DNA of 64,000 nt from Mycteria americana. Taxonomy: Eukaryota; Chordata; Aves; Ciconiiformes; Ciconiidae. Both the position numbers and the translations under genes were made by a program. Below are positions 52,421 to 64,000 of the stretch, piece after piece. The notes below the pieces were generated by a model. The model saw only the letters and a program-made list of their open reading frames with translations. It was not told the origin of the DNA and did not search any database. Every line of letters starts with the position of its first letter. Position 1 is the stretch's first letter. The stretch covers positions 80,769,062 to 80,833,061 of the forward strand of contig NC_134367.1 in the NCBI RefSeq assembly GCF_035582795.1, given 5' to 3'.

Positions 52421-55400
52421 TTAGGTATCAAATACAGCTGCAGAGGACTTAGTCTTTTAACTTTCTAAAATGTGTGAATCCAGAAGAAGTATTTAAAGGT
52501 GTGTCCATTTGCTATGGACTGTCTCAATAATGGGAAAATGACACAAACTAATTGGAGTCATTTGTATCAGTAATCTGTGGTACTTTGGCACCTCTTTCTG
52601 TCAGACAGCTTCACCGCTGAACACACTTCCTTACCTGGGAGCCTGAGTTCAAGCCAGTGACAGCAACCCTGTGGCAAATGTGTCACAGTCACCTAATGAA
52701 TAAGTTGTGGCTGGAGCTGTGGTGCAGCTTGCAGTAGTGATGGACCTCAGGGAACTTGAATAAACCAGGAAGGCCTGGCCCTCAGGTGCTGTAAGATACA
52801 GCTAGGGATATGAGCCTAGTGGATGACATCCAAAAGGTCAAGTGGTAGACTGTGCAATGACAGAAGAATAACTTAGTCGATGTATCAAAGACAATCCGTG
52901 CTAGATCTGATGGTGGACGAAGTCTTTAGGTTCCCAGACCTGCATTTTAACTGGAAGACATCCTCTCCAGCAGTAAATATGGGCACACATAATGAATTCA
53001 CATAAAACTTTCGCTTTTCTCTTTCTGAACAGTTAAACAGTGGGTTACATTTGCCAAGGAGCCTGTAAAATCCCCCTGTTCATGTAGTCAAAGCCATATT
53101 CATGGCTGAATCTGTTTAGATTAACATTTGTCTTATTTATCCAGATCGCTTTTTAATGTGGTCAAACACTATCCAGAGAGAGCATTAGTAGCCTGTGGTG
53201 GACAGCTTGTAATTCTGCTTAGGTGCTTGGCCAACCTACCCCTAGAGGGAAGGGAGGCAAATGAGCAATTACCCTTAGGCCAGTCCCCTAATGCTCCTTT
53301 TCCTCAGGGAACAGTGCAAGGGGAAGCGAGAATGCCTTAGCAACTGCTGTGGCATCTACCCTCCCTCCTCTCTGTGAGGCAGAGGGCAGGCAGCAAAGAT
53401 TTAGCTTTTTTAAAAATGGCTTCACTATTTCTTTTCTTCTCGTGCCAATGAAATTTGGTCAAAATTAGCCATCTCACTGCTGGCTTTTCAGGCCACTGCA
53501 CACAACAGAGAAACAAAGCTGTGGCTATAGTTGCTCTGCTTGAGCTCAAAAGCACCAACAGACAAAATATGATTTGCAAGAGCCAGGTCCCAGGCTCCAA
53601 GAAAGACAACAACTTGTACACAGGAGAGGAAGAGGATGTGGAATTGGTAGGATGGGTATGTCTGTTAGAAGGGGATGGGGTCTGTTAAATATTCTTCCAA
53701 ATGCTATAGTCTGTGCAAAACTGCACAGATAGCAGGGAGCTATTTTCTGCAGTGAAATAGGAAAATATTTCGTAGGTGCCACCCTGTCCATATTTTGTTG
53801 GTCAGTTCCACTGCATATAAACAATATCTGTAACATGGAGTAATTACATGCTTCCAACAAAAATAATCTGAGAGGATAAGATTCTCTGATTTTTCTAGTA
53901 TGACTAGAAGCCAAAAATATAAAATATTGCATCAGAGACTTTGGACTCCAGAAGTCTTCAGTCTTGGGTTGTAGAAATATGATGTTTAGATAAGTTCTTG
54001 GTAAGAGCTGGAACTTGCTGGACCTCAATTCTTCCACTTTGGGGGGTGCGAGAAAGTCTGATTAAAATGAAATACCTGTTCTTTAGAGCTCTGTTTTTTA
54101 ATCTGTTGTATTTTCAAAGTACCTGGAAAAGTTTGCTTATCACTAATACAGTGTCTAGGCTTCCTTAAGTGTGTAAGAATTGGTTCTGATTGCATCTCAT
54201 TTCAAAAAAAAATCTCAAAAAAATCTGTGATATAGGTGATTTTTATCACAGGATCCCAATCAGCTGATATAATCTTCATCTGTCTGTTCTCAGCTCCACT
54301 GTGTTAGAAACAGCATTGTTTTTTTTACTTCTGGAGTGCAGTAGTCTCTTCTATTGTTGAGTCTTCATCCACAATACAGTATGTGTGACTGTCATTACAG
54401 CTTCTTTGGGGATTTTTTTGGTACAGCGCCTACTATGGTGAGGTCTTTGCTCACTGAACTCAAATGGAAACTCTGCAAATTCTCTTCTGTCAGGTTTCTC
54501 ACAATTCCTTTTGCTATTGAAAAATCTCACACATAAGGGTCCACGGTGGAAAGGGGCTAATGGGTTGAACTGCTAGTATGACAATTCTTTAACATTCTCT
54601 GGTATTGCTGGGTAATCTTTTAGGACAGATTTAAAAGCTACTGGCCAGCTGGTGTGTAGAAGGCAAAGAACAGCAAGGAAAATGTGTTCCGCTACTAAGA
54701 AAGCAGAGGCCACTTAAAATGTGACACAGAAGTTGGAAAAATTCTTTTTTGTTCTGGTAAATTGCCTGGTTTGGATCATGGTTTGTTGACCCCTCCCACC
54801 CACTTCTAGATACACACAAAATTTTGTTTTTCATATTCAAGAGCTTTTCTTTTGCAAAAATCCTCATAATAAGTAGAAATAAATGGCTTCCTAATGACTT
54901 TTTTCCTTGGAAAACAATGGTTTAAATTAAAGGAAAAATGTTTTTGCCCAACATACAAACAAACATACAAGAGTTCCATAAAACCCCAAAGCTGGGAGGA
55001 AGTAGAACTGCCAGTGGTTTGAGAAAACCGCAGCCAGGTTCTTGTGTTCCTATGGAAAGTGTTTTTTTCTCTTTAGACTGGCTTGTTAAACCCTTGTATA
55101 TTCCAAATGTGTACTATTTAACTGTTTGCTTTTAGCATGATTTCTCCTTTTAAAGTTGACAGTATTTAAACCGAGCAACATGTTGTTTTAAGATCAACAG
55201 TTTAACAAGAGCAAAATCTGCCTCCCAGACTCAGCTGCTTGCCTTCCTTCCAAAATACTTTGTTCTGAAGAAGCTGATGGCAGTGATAAATGTAAGAGAG
55301 TTAGAGCTCTGCAGTTATTGTCAGCAAGTTAGCTTTATGGGTTGGGGATTAGACCTTTGATGTCTTATCGAGTTTCTGCCCTGCGTGAATCAGTTCTTAC

Positions 55401-57075
55401 TTGATTTAAATTATAAAAAGAAATGCTCTGTTGTGATATTGTCTCATACTGTGTCTTCGTCATTTGAGATGCCCTCCATGTTCTTTAGTTCCCCAGGAAG
55501 AGAAGGCAACCAGCCATATGGAGAGTGGCCAGTTGCCTGCTGTTCATGATAGGCATTAAATAGAGTTGCATAGAAACTCAGATATAGAAAAGCCCTGTTT
55601 AGCTGAGCCTTTCTGTCCCCCCACAAAGGGAGATTGTTCCCTACAAGTCTGTAACACAACATCCAGTACTGTTTCACTTTAGCTTTTGAGGCTGTCCCCT
55701 TATTCCTTTAATAAATGATTTCCTTTTCACTGAGATAACAGCTTCTTATGAAGTTGTCTTTTTGACATCCCCCAGTGTAATTGCTGCTGGACTGGTATGG
55801 AGAGCTGGTGGCTGCTTGGACGTGTAGTGGGAAGAGAGCAGAGGTGAGCTGGGAAGGAGGTCTCCCTTTCATGATTCCAGGGGACTATGAGGATGGCAAT
55901 ACCTTGCCCCAGTGATGACTGTTTGAGACCATCTAGAAGCTCATTTTCAGGGTTTCGCATGTCCTATGTGCTACGTCCTATGGCCTATGGATGTCCTATG
56001 TCCAGTGGATGAGGAGGTTTCTGGCCTTTGTGACAGAGGTTCAACCTAATGCTTCTTATTTTGAGTTATAGGACTTTGCTCTTAGTTTTATTGTTTTAAG
56101 CTACCTCAGACACTTTAAGGGTGTGTGTTGATATTCTTTAATCCTAAAATAAAACCCTCAAATAGAGAAATGTTGATCTGGCTTAGATTTTATTTGCATT
56201 TTAAAATAGCTTTTCAACATTTCAGAAGCCAAAATATTTTTCATGTGAGGAGCCTTTGAACAAGATTAAAAAGTAAAATGTGTCTATTTTCCCAAATTGT
56301 AGCTGTGGTTATTAAAGACACCAACCAGGCAGATTAGCTGTGTGTGAGGAAACTGGCTAACAGGATGGTTGTGCTAGCCCACTTATATTCTGAAAGTTGG
56401 ATCAGTACTCATGAAAAGCCTAAGTAAACTAGAGGATAATTCAATACATAGACAATGCATCCCACTGTTTCTCTGTTTATTTTCTCCCTGTGTGACTTCT
56501 GGCAAATGAGAAGAAACACTATAAATGACAGCAACCCGCCAAAGAAAAGATTATGAATAACAATACCACAAGAACGAAGGGCATAAAGTTACCAGTGACT
56601 TGGGGAAAAATGGACATGACACATCTAGAAACTAGTGGATTGCAGTACATGCAGAACAGAATACCTTCAGATTAGAAACCCTTTCAATTTGAGTTTCAGT
56701 ATAAATTTATGGTAGATTGTTTTGCCTCTGGTAACCCAAGGTCTGTTTATCTGTAGGTGTTTTTTGATTCTGTGGAACCCCTATACGTTGCTGGTAATAC
56801 TCTGAAGCCAAATGAAGTAATGCCACTGGACACAGAGAAAGAAAAACTATATATTTACTGAAGAAATAAAAAGGCTGATCTCTCTCTAATTAGCAGTTGT
56901 ACATACATACAAAGGACACCACCTTCCTTATAAGAGTTATCTTTTTTCTTTACCACATTTTTAACAGTGCTGGTTTCAGCACTGTACTTAAGACTGTCAT
57001 GCTTTCCATCCCAATCTACAGTTCAGTTTTCAGGCAACACATACAGCAAGCTGATACCCTAAGTTTGGATACCAA
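52421..57075. other. Intron 1, no exon seen
   Basis: AT-rich intron. A short repeat of the word tcctatg (several copies in 55960-56000) and small low-complexity tracts are present. The 163-codon minus frame at 53546-54037 has no recognisable domain and is probably chance. Confidence 0.45.
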
Positions 57076-57111
57076 ATGTTAAACTTTTGATGTTAAACTT
57101 TTATGTTAAAC
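57076..57111. repeat. 13-14 bp tandem repeat, three copies
   Basis: Three successive copies of atgttaaactttt, with one extra base between the first two and divergence at the end of the third. Confidence 0.8.
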
Positions 57112-57294
57112 TGGAGTTCAAAATAACTAGAGTAAAAATCACAGGAAGATTTTTTTGATCCCTGAAAAGCCAGGAAAGCTATTTTTTGAAAGAAAAAAAA
57201 TGTTGCAGTCTATTTGTCCTTGCTGTGGTGCACTTTTATTACTTCTAAATATCTACAGTATTACATGTGTGGGCTGTTTTCATCTATAGTGAAT

Positions 57295-57373
57295 ACACTA
57301 GGCTCAGTTTGCAAAATGAGCGGTTTCGTGAAAACACTAGGCTCAGTTTGCAAAAATGAATGGTTTCATGAAA
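57295..57373. repeat. 39-bp tandem duplication
   Basis: A unit starting acactaggctcagtttgc is repeated at 57334 with only a few differences (gagcggtttcgtg versus gaatggtttcatg). The two CpG/TpG differences in the second half look like methyl-CpG decay. Confidence 0.92.
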
Positions 57374-57674
57374 TATGGAGGACTCCTAATCTTGGAAATG
57401 AATGAATGTAGTCAGATAATGGGTGTTTTAGTGTCACTGACTGTTTATCGTGTCTTGAAAATTAAGACCATTAGTTCATTTTTAGCTATATGGGGTCAAT
57501 GCCAACAAACCCTTCATACATTGTTTCTGATTCTTAGACTTTGCAGCTTCTGGCAATGACACATTTGGAGTGAGTGCTTTGTGCTTCCAAAGGCTATGTT
57601 GTAGGAGCATTCAAATGAATCATTGAAAAGTCTTTCTGAAAGGGTAGTTCACCAGGGCTGAGTGCTACTCAATA

Positions 57675-57740
57675 AGAGCCCAAACCTGCTCCTATTGAAG
57701 TCTGTGTATTTACCTTAGTAGGGATGGAACTGGATCCTAG
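57675..57740. repeat. Ancient sauropsid repeat fragment
   Basis: Reads 'agagcccaaacctgctcctattgaagtc', then 'ggaactggatcc'. This resembles the sauropsid theme 'aaatcctgctcccattgaagtcaatgg ... ggatcaggcc'. Confidence 0.45.
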
Positions 57741-58709
57741 AATTAAGTTAGTCAAGAGAATAGCCCTTCAAGAGGTATGACTGCACTACCTTGAAGTTTC
57801 TTTTAAAGACAAAGCCAAATTGAGAGAAAAAAGAGAAGATTTGGACCCCTTGTTCTTGTAGTGTTTCATCAGATTTCCTGGTATACTATACGCAGAATGC
57901 TTAAACAGCACAGAATGCTCTTTTGCTGTAACTTCCCCTATGCCTCCAGAGACCAAAGCAATTAAGTTCATTTTTGATCAAAACTATAATAAATAGAAGA
58001 AAAATCTGCTCCACTGGCACTTTTGAACCCCTTACAGAGTCCATTACCTCCTCACCTCCCAACCCTTCTCTAAATTGGTTGTGGTTCCCTGCCTCCCCAG
58101 CCTGCAAAATAATTCCGTCATAGTAGATTAGAAATACTGAAATACTGCTGAGCCACCAAATCACTTGAAATCTCTTTAAGCTGGTGAGCTGTTGGGAGGA
58201 ACTTTTTTTGTGATATGGTAATGATGAAACTTGGGATTGCATGTGTAATAAATTGATGTCCATCTTTTCTTCAAATCAGGAAAGAACATGTGTCACAGTT
58301 TGCTTCAACTTCAGCTCAGTCCTTCCTAGTTTACATGGTTGCACAACTGAGATGTTTTGCCTTTTTTAGTCATTTGTGAAGCAGCAGTAAAAGGAAGTGA
58401 TGGATGTGCTGACATTCAGCCCCACCATACCTCCATCAATACAGGAAAGTAGAGCTCACTTAAAAAAATACCTGTTAAAGCAATAAACATTAAAAAAATA
58501 ACATGCCAAAGCAAAACACATCAATCAAAGCACAACCCTGTTTAATAGTCAATTTTCTGTCCTGGTTGTAAATAGATGATACTGTAGTTTTGCCAGTGAG
58601 TCTCCAAGAACTCCACTGCACTCCGGGCACTGAGGGAGTAAAGCACAACACTGTCCTAATTGATAGGTAATTTGGAGCTGACTTTGGGTACTGACCCAAG
58701 AGTGATTAA

Positions 58710-58780
58710 AAAAACCCAAACACCACCACAACAACAACAACAAAACCCAACAAAAAACCCAACAAACCCAAACCCCACCT
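58710..58780. repeat. C/A low-complexity tract
   Basis: About 70 bases almost entirely of A and C: caccacca, then (caa)n, then repeats of aacccaacaaa. On the other strand it is T/G-only. Confidence 0.85.
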
Positions 58781-59499
58781 TCCCACTCAGTGAAATTGCA
58801 TACTCTAGCTGTTTGTTTCAACAATCCTTGCTAAAGTTTACATGAAAAGAGGTCTGATGTCATGTTACACATGAAGAGTTTCATGAAACATAATGAGGCA
58901 AAGGGTGTGTGTGTGTATCTGTGTTCAGAGGTTTAACAATAAAACAATGTTTTCAATAAAACAATGTCTCAGCAGGCATTAGAGACAATTCTCCCTCCTG
59001 GGTTCCCCTGCAGATGCACAGACACCTACTGGATACCTTTGATAAAGTTCTTTTTGAAACCTAGATCCCACCTCTGTTTTAGTAATCTGGAACCTGGGAC
59101 TTTGAATGTTTCTTCCCCTTTGTTTTTCTTTGACACTATGGGCTGGGTTAATGTCATAGGACTTCAACCATTTACAGGAGAGCTAGTTGATCAGACTCTC
59201 CAGTTCATAAAGTGGAAGGGACATTTCTAGGCTGTGATCCAGCTTATCCTAAGTCAGGTGAATCTTATGCTAAAGGTGCCAATTTCTAGTTTCTCTAGTC
59301 TACACAACTAGCTCCACATTATGAAATCATGATCATGCCTTGCTGCCCTGGAGAGTGCTGCAGTATTGTGGCTGGAATACTAATTTTTTGTGAACAGGGG
59401 TGAATGAACTTTCAAGAACAAATGTTCATTTTTAGATGTCTGAGATGACCTCATTGAAGTCAGCAGTCTGCTCATTTGTCTGGTAGTGGAATATAATGG

Positions 59500-59535
59500 A
59501 AAGATTCTGATTTACACCAAGAACCTTTACCATTA
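59500..59535. repeat. Ancient sauropsid repeat fragment (short)
   Basis: 'gattctgatttacaccaagaacctttac' resembles the end of the same palindromic repeat family ('gattctgatttacaccagtg'). It is short, so confidence is low. Confidence 0.35.
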
Positions 59536-59840
59536 ACAAGAGACACAGAAATACTTTGATTAAGTTGTTTGTTGTAAGTGCAAATGGCCTTGCCCACTAT
59601 AATAGCTGGAATGGGCACATTCTAGCTCATCAGAATAGTATCTGATTAGTCCTGTGTGTGGTGGCTTTCTGTGTAAATTCTTCCATGCAAGCTTAACGTT
59701 AATGGTGATGTCTTGTATGTCTGGACAACAAAGGAGGTCACAATTTGAAGTAGGCAGCTCTAGGCTTGTCCTGGAACAGTCATGAGGGTCTGTTTTGCTT
59801 CAGTGGGACAGCGCAAGGTCAACTAATACGTTAAAGATAG

Positions 59841-59870
59841 GTTAAGTACAGCAGTTAAGTACAGCAGTTA
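59841..59870. repeat. Perfect 13-bp tandem duplication
   Basis: gttaagtacagca occurs twice in direct succession, followed by gtta. Confidence 0.93.
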
Positions 59871-60251
59871 TACAGAGTTGTCATTTTGAAGGTATCTTCT
59901 GGTACTGTCTTCAATAACTCAGTAATAAGGATAAGGAGAACTTAGGTTTTCCATACATTTCAGCACTAGGGTTGAATGCTTTTCCGTGGCATTGGTATGA
60001 CAGTAGGGTTTGTTCTGTAAATGTACCTTCTGCTTCATTCCTTGGGTGGAATGAAGTGATGAAATAAATATTGAAAAAATGAATGGTGTTTTAATAAATC
60101 AGATTAACTGAGACAGACTAGCTGGTTAGCGTGCTCTCTAAGGCAGACTGTTACATGTTGATATTTAAACTTCATTGCCTTTGTCTGAAATATACATGGG
60201 AGTATGACTTTACATATTATAGCCTGCATGCGTGGATAGATATACACAATG

Positions 60252-60285
60252 GTGTGTGTGTACGTATACACACATGTACACATAT

Positions 60286-60322
<37 letters not shown>

Positions 60323-60323
60323 T
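60252..60323. repeat. (TG)n...(CA)13 alternating purine-pyrimidine tract
   Basis: Seventy-two bases alternate purine and pyrimidine without a break: a gtgtgtgtg start, an acgtatacacacatgtac middle with TA steps, and a perfect (AC)13 run at 60292-60317. Such tracts favour left-handed Z-DNA. The TG start and CA end are also inverted repeats that could pair. Confidence 0.95.
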
Positions 60324-61234
60324 TACTATTGTCTAACTCATTTTCCCATTGTAGACGAGCCCGGAGGGAACAAAATATTCCTAGCTTGGAGATTTCCACA
60401 TCTGCCCTTCAGGCAGCTATCAGACAGAAACAGCATGGCTACATAAATCACTGTAAATCAGCACATTTTTCAACAGCACAAAGCCCTAAGCACAGAGCCA
60501 CTTTAGACTGTGCTGCTCCATAGTTTGTTCGCAGACCTCCCATGCCAGCAGCAGGGAAATCAGACCATTCTATTCAACATCTTACAGTAACCAGATGCAG
60601 GATAAAGAAATTGCCTTTCAAAGCTATAGTCTGCACTAGGCTTTCCCAAGCAAAACAGTGATGTCTAGCATCTATCTTTTCTCTTCTGCTTGTTTTTCAG
60701 GCCTTTTTGGCCCTCAGCCCCCCCAAGATGAGGTGTTATTCTCCTGTTTTGCAAGCAGGCTTGAACTTCATTTTAGATTCTGAAGCAGTAGTTTTCATTT
60801 GGTCAGAGGATAAGTCTGTATATCAGTTACAAGGCGTCCACAAAAAGTAAAAGAATAAAAACCTGTTGTCACTATGTCTAAATACCTAGTGTCAGTGGAG
60901 GGTATATAGTTCCAGTGGAAATTGAAGGCATCTATAAATTGAAGAAAGGTTGAAAACCTCTGATGAACAATCCAAATCCATGAACTTGAAGGTCTTTCTT
61001 TTTCCTAGTGCACAGACTCCAACCTGATCTCAAAGCAGAAAATGGAGTTTGTCTCCACAGACAGAAAAGAAGCAGTTTCTGGGTCTTCAGCTGTAGTAGG
61101 AAAACATACATTAGGGCAAAGTAAAAATAGGTTTAGCATAATTATGAGTTATGCTTTGTGTACAGCCTGTTTGTGTTAAGGATGTCTCTACAGGACTGCA
61201 AGTAAATTTTCTTAGAGTTAAGCTAGCCCAAATT

Positions 61235-61250
61235 AAAAAAAAAAAAAAAA
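61235..61250. repeat. Poly-A run of 16
   Basis: Sixteen uninterrupted A, then gaaaagaag. No element body or target-site repeat was seen upstream. Confidence 0.95.
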
Positions 61251-62300
61251 GAAAAGAAGTTGGGGAACACCCCCCTGCCTTGCTCAGATTAATCAGACAG
61301 TGGCCTCTGACCAAAGACAATCCACAGCTGTGCACTATATTGTGAAATGTAGAGTAGAGCGTTTCCCATTACTGTTTAAAAGGCTGTGAGCCAGATTCAA
61401 TAACTAATCTTTACGCCTCAGCCTAAGTGCATCTGTCGTCAGCTTTTCCTCCAATGGAGAGAGATGTCTGCGCTCCCCATGACCAGGCTGTAACTGGTCT
61501 CAGCTCTTCTGCTTTCTTGCACTGGCAGTTCGGCTTGTAGATGTATCCAGTTGTTGACTCTCTGGCCATGCACCATTTTTCTCCTACTACACTCTGTGAT
61601 CTGCTTTGGTGGAAAGAGAGTTGCTCTGCACTACAGACGGTAGGATCACCAGTTTGTGCATTGTAAATGCACAAATGTGCACGTGACTCAGTTTCACCTG
61701 ACGACCTTTTCTGCCCTAGCAGTGATGTGGAGGCAGGATGTAGACCAGAGGGAATGACACTGAATCCCTGCCTAAAAGTAGATGGTGTAAGGCAAAAAGA
61801 AAATACATGTTATACCATAGCAGTGAACAAGTTTATGGACATGTTATATTCATAAATGTTTTAATAGCACAGTAAAGAAACCATCAAATGCCTACTCTTG
61901 AGGTACTGGAAAAACTTTCTCATGGACTGCAACATGTTGCTTGTGGTTGAGGAGATAAGCATCCTGACTGTCCACAGCCCAGATGTGGGACCAGTGACAA
62001 GAACACAGCTGAAAGATAAAGCAGAGCAGAAAACAGAGTAGAAATAATTTTCCCCAATATAAGCAAGGTTTCAGGTATCTACTGCTTCATACTCTGACAA
62101 TTCTAGTGTTAGCAAACTCCAGTAACAGAGGGATGAAAGATCACTGGGACTGCTGGTGCTAGAGGGGGACACATTTCAACCAGTAGTAAGAACCCTTGGT
62201 GTGTGAGATAGTGAAAGAAAATGCTGGAATTCCGTGATGCCTGAAACACATGACAATAAATAATATTTTATCAACACTTGTATTTGTCAAGTGGGTATGT

Positions 62301-62363
62301 GCAGTTTATAGTGAATTTTGGTTTTATTACTCATGCAGTGTATAGTGACTTTTGGTTTTATTA
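62301..62363. repeat. 29-bp direct repeat, 5-bp spacer
   Basis: gcagtttatagtgaattttg... at 62301-62329 recurs at 62335-62363 with two mismatches. Confidence 0.9.
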
Positions 62364-63829
62364 ACTGAGGTAAACTCAATAATCAAGATTTTTTTCTGAT
62401 ATAGTCCCATTATCATTCTTTCTTCTCACAAATACTACATGAGAATTTAAAGCAGTGCCTAGTATGGAATAGTAGGCCCCTTGGAAATTGCGTGTTGTAA
62501 AATGTAATGCTTTGGAAAGGCTGATATAAAATGAAGGCTGTAAAACTTTTTTATGATATTAAAATGTAAAGCAGAAGATAAGTTAAAGCAACTCCAGTTG
62601 AGGAGTCGTGCCTGTTAATCTGTAGCATAAGCTCAAATTTGTAGTTGAAAACAATTTTCTGAAACTTGACTAGGCTGGTTTCTGTGTTATTAGGGGCAGG
62701 AACACCTCTCTGTTAAAAGTGGTTTGCTTTTTAATAGAGTTTAACCATAATTGTCCAGTTTTTGCTGGTTGTTCAAAATAATTCCTCCTCAGGTTGGTCA
62801 ACTGTTACTGGCTTCATCTCAGTTGCTACCAGCATTCAACAAAAATGCTGTTTTAAACTTGTCTTTCAGTGAATCACATGTTTGTACAATAACAGATTTG
62901 TTTGTTAAATGAACTTAAAGACAGAAGTCGATGAGCCAGTACTCAGAGTGAGTCACCTTCTGGTCCATCTAGAACCATCTTTCTCTCTCTCTCTCAACTC
63001 TCCTATTTTAATCAAAAGGAATATTTTCACAGGAAAGTACAGCTCTAAGATGTGCATCAGTATGATCCCAGTTTTTGTGTCACTGACTCTACTTGCTCCT
63101 GTTTAAACAAATGCCAAATCCTATGAGAAATCCCATAGCCCTTCCTTATTTCAGCATTTTTATTAGTTTTGACATATTTATCGATTCCTTTGGCTACATG
63201 TGAGTAAGCAATGCAGGTTTGGATTTGTATCATCTTATGCTGCTGTAATAAAGATGACAATGGAGTATTTTCCAAATGCCAATCACATACTTTCTATCTT
63301 TTTTTTTATAAGTACATTTGCTAGTCTCTCTTGTATGCTATCTTTTCTCACAGTTGCTTGCCTTTTTGTCCTTCCTGCTCTTAAATCCCTCAGTTACACT
63401 AGCTTGGTGGAAATTGTTTAAATGTACAACCCAAATTCTCCAGTGAGGTTTGGCTAACCAACAAGCTATTCAAGTGGTTTTGTCTCCCGGGTATGTCTTC
63501 ATCCTCTGCTTTTCCAGGTTGCTTGAATATCCTTGAACCCATAATTTACCCTAATCCCCTCTAAGGCTTTGAAATAATAAAATACTTAAATAAAACTCTT
63601 TGGATAAATGCCCTTTAAAATATAGCTTTATCTGTGAACTATCACGCTCTCAAGGGAGTGGATTTTGTTCCTCAGATGATTAAGGGGATTTTCTGTCCAC
63701 TGCGTTACTGTGATTTGTCCACTGCGATCAGGCATACCCCTCTTAACTCCTGCAAGAACTCAAAACAGAAAAGATGAGGGAAGTCTGGGAGAAAAATGGG
63801 ACAGAGGCTAGACTGCTGCTCTGTGTGAC

Positions 63830-63995
63830 TTTTTTGTGATGCCTGGGTTCAGTTCCCTGATCTACCACATGATTTTCTGTGGGTCACGAAGCCTTCCTGT
63901 GCTTTTGAAAAATAATTCTCTGCTCAACCGGGATGTTGCTGAGGATAAATTAAGGGTGGCAAAGTGCCTAACCATTAAAGACCGGTAGTCTTATA
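63830..63995 (+). repeat. MIR/CORE-SINE remnant, + orientation
   Basis: It follows the sauropsid MIR order closely: 'cctgggttcagttccctgat' (B-box region), 'ctaccacatgattttctgtggg' and 'tcacgaagccttcctgtgc'. 'gggatgttgctgaggataaatt' and 'attaaagacc' follow. The middle has a deletion. It runs nearly to the window end. Confidence 0.75.
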
Positions 63996-64000
63996 CACAG

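Larger units (their letters stand above)
60324..63829. other. Intron 1, no exon seen
   Basis: AT-rich intron with a 16-A run at 61235-61250 and a 29-bp duplication at 62301. A pyrimidine tract with AG near 60685-60702 resembles a splice acceptor, but the following frame is not SMOC2. Confidence 0.45.
20526..64000 (+). other. SMOC2: SMOC2 intron 1 (5' part, open at the right edge)
   Basis: From the exon 1 donor to the window end I find no exon matching the next expected SMOC2 segment, the start of the follistatin-like domain with its Cys-rich DCxLDC...CASDG pattern. Open frames here are short (at most 199 codons, that one within a GC-rich islet) and look like chance. SMOC2 is a large gene in mammals with long introns, so a first intron over 43 kb is plausible. 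No nested gene, processed pseudogene or RNA gene was recognised. Confidence 0.7.

Noticed and set aside
60131..60523. 130-codon frame ending RATLDCAAP, compared with the DCSLDCAG motif of SMOC2 exon 2
   Set aside because: Only a few residues match by chance; the frame runs through a CA microsatellite, ends in a stop, and lacks the CASDG follistatin-like motif.
60685..60740. Splice-acceptor-like 'cttgtttttcag' followed by GC-richer sequence
   Set aside because: The downstream translation does not match the next SMOC2 segment, and such sites are common by chance.

Overview
This window is ordinary vertebrate nuclear DNA. It is AT-rich and mostly non-coding, with one sharp CpG island, microsatellites and old SINE remnants. 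Several signs point to a sauropsid, most likely a bird. It holds decayed MIR/CORE-SINE copies with the 'gggttcaattccc' tRNA-like core. It also holds fragments of the 'acaccag...cattgaagtcaatgg' ancient repeat that I know from turtle, crocodile and bird genomes. Young interspersed repeats are very scarce. I cannot name the species from the sequence.

Only one gene is supported: the first coding exon of SMOC2 (secreted modular calcium-binding protein 2, SPARC/BM-40 family) on the + strand at 20451-20525. It encodes a leucine-rich signal peptide and the start of the mature protein (...VPAQKLSALT), then a consensus splice donor (ACG|GTAAGG). It lies inside a CpG island at about 19360-20860, which is the presumed promoter and 5' UTR. 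I found no second SMOC2 exon in the rest of the window, so 20526-64000 is read as part of a very long first intron.

Layout: 1-19350 is upstream intergenic DNA with no convincing exon. 19360-20860 is the CpG-island promoter, 5' UTR, exon 1 and G-rich start of intron 1. 20860-64000 is intron 1, with (TTC)22 at 34295, a GC-rich islet at 38100-38560, a 97-bp dispersed duplication flanked by a 12-bp direct repeat near 40.45 kb, a 72-bp perfectly alternating purine-pyrimidine tract at 60252, and four old MIR-like SINEs across the window (three in the intron, one upstream).

There is no operon, CRISPR array, provirus, tRNA or rRNA gene, and I see no new multi-gene system. The most notable points are small-scale structures: a G-quadruplex-prone heptamer repeat 20 bp after the splice donor, the likely Z-DNA tract, and the duplication with its apparent target-site repeat.
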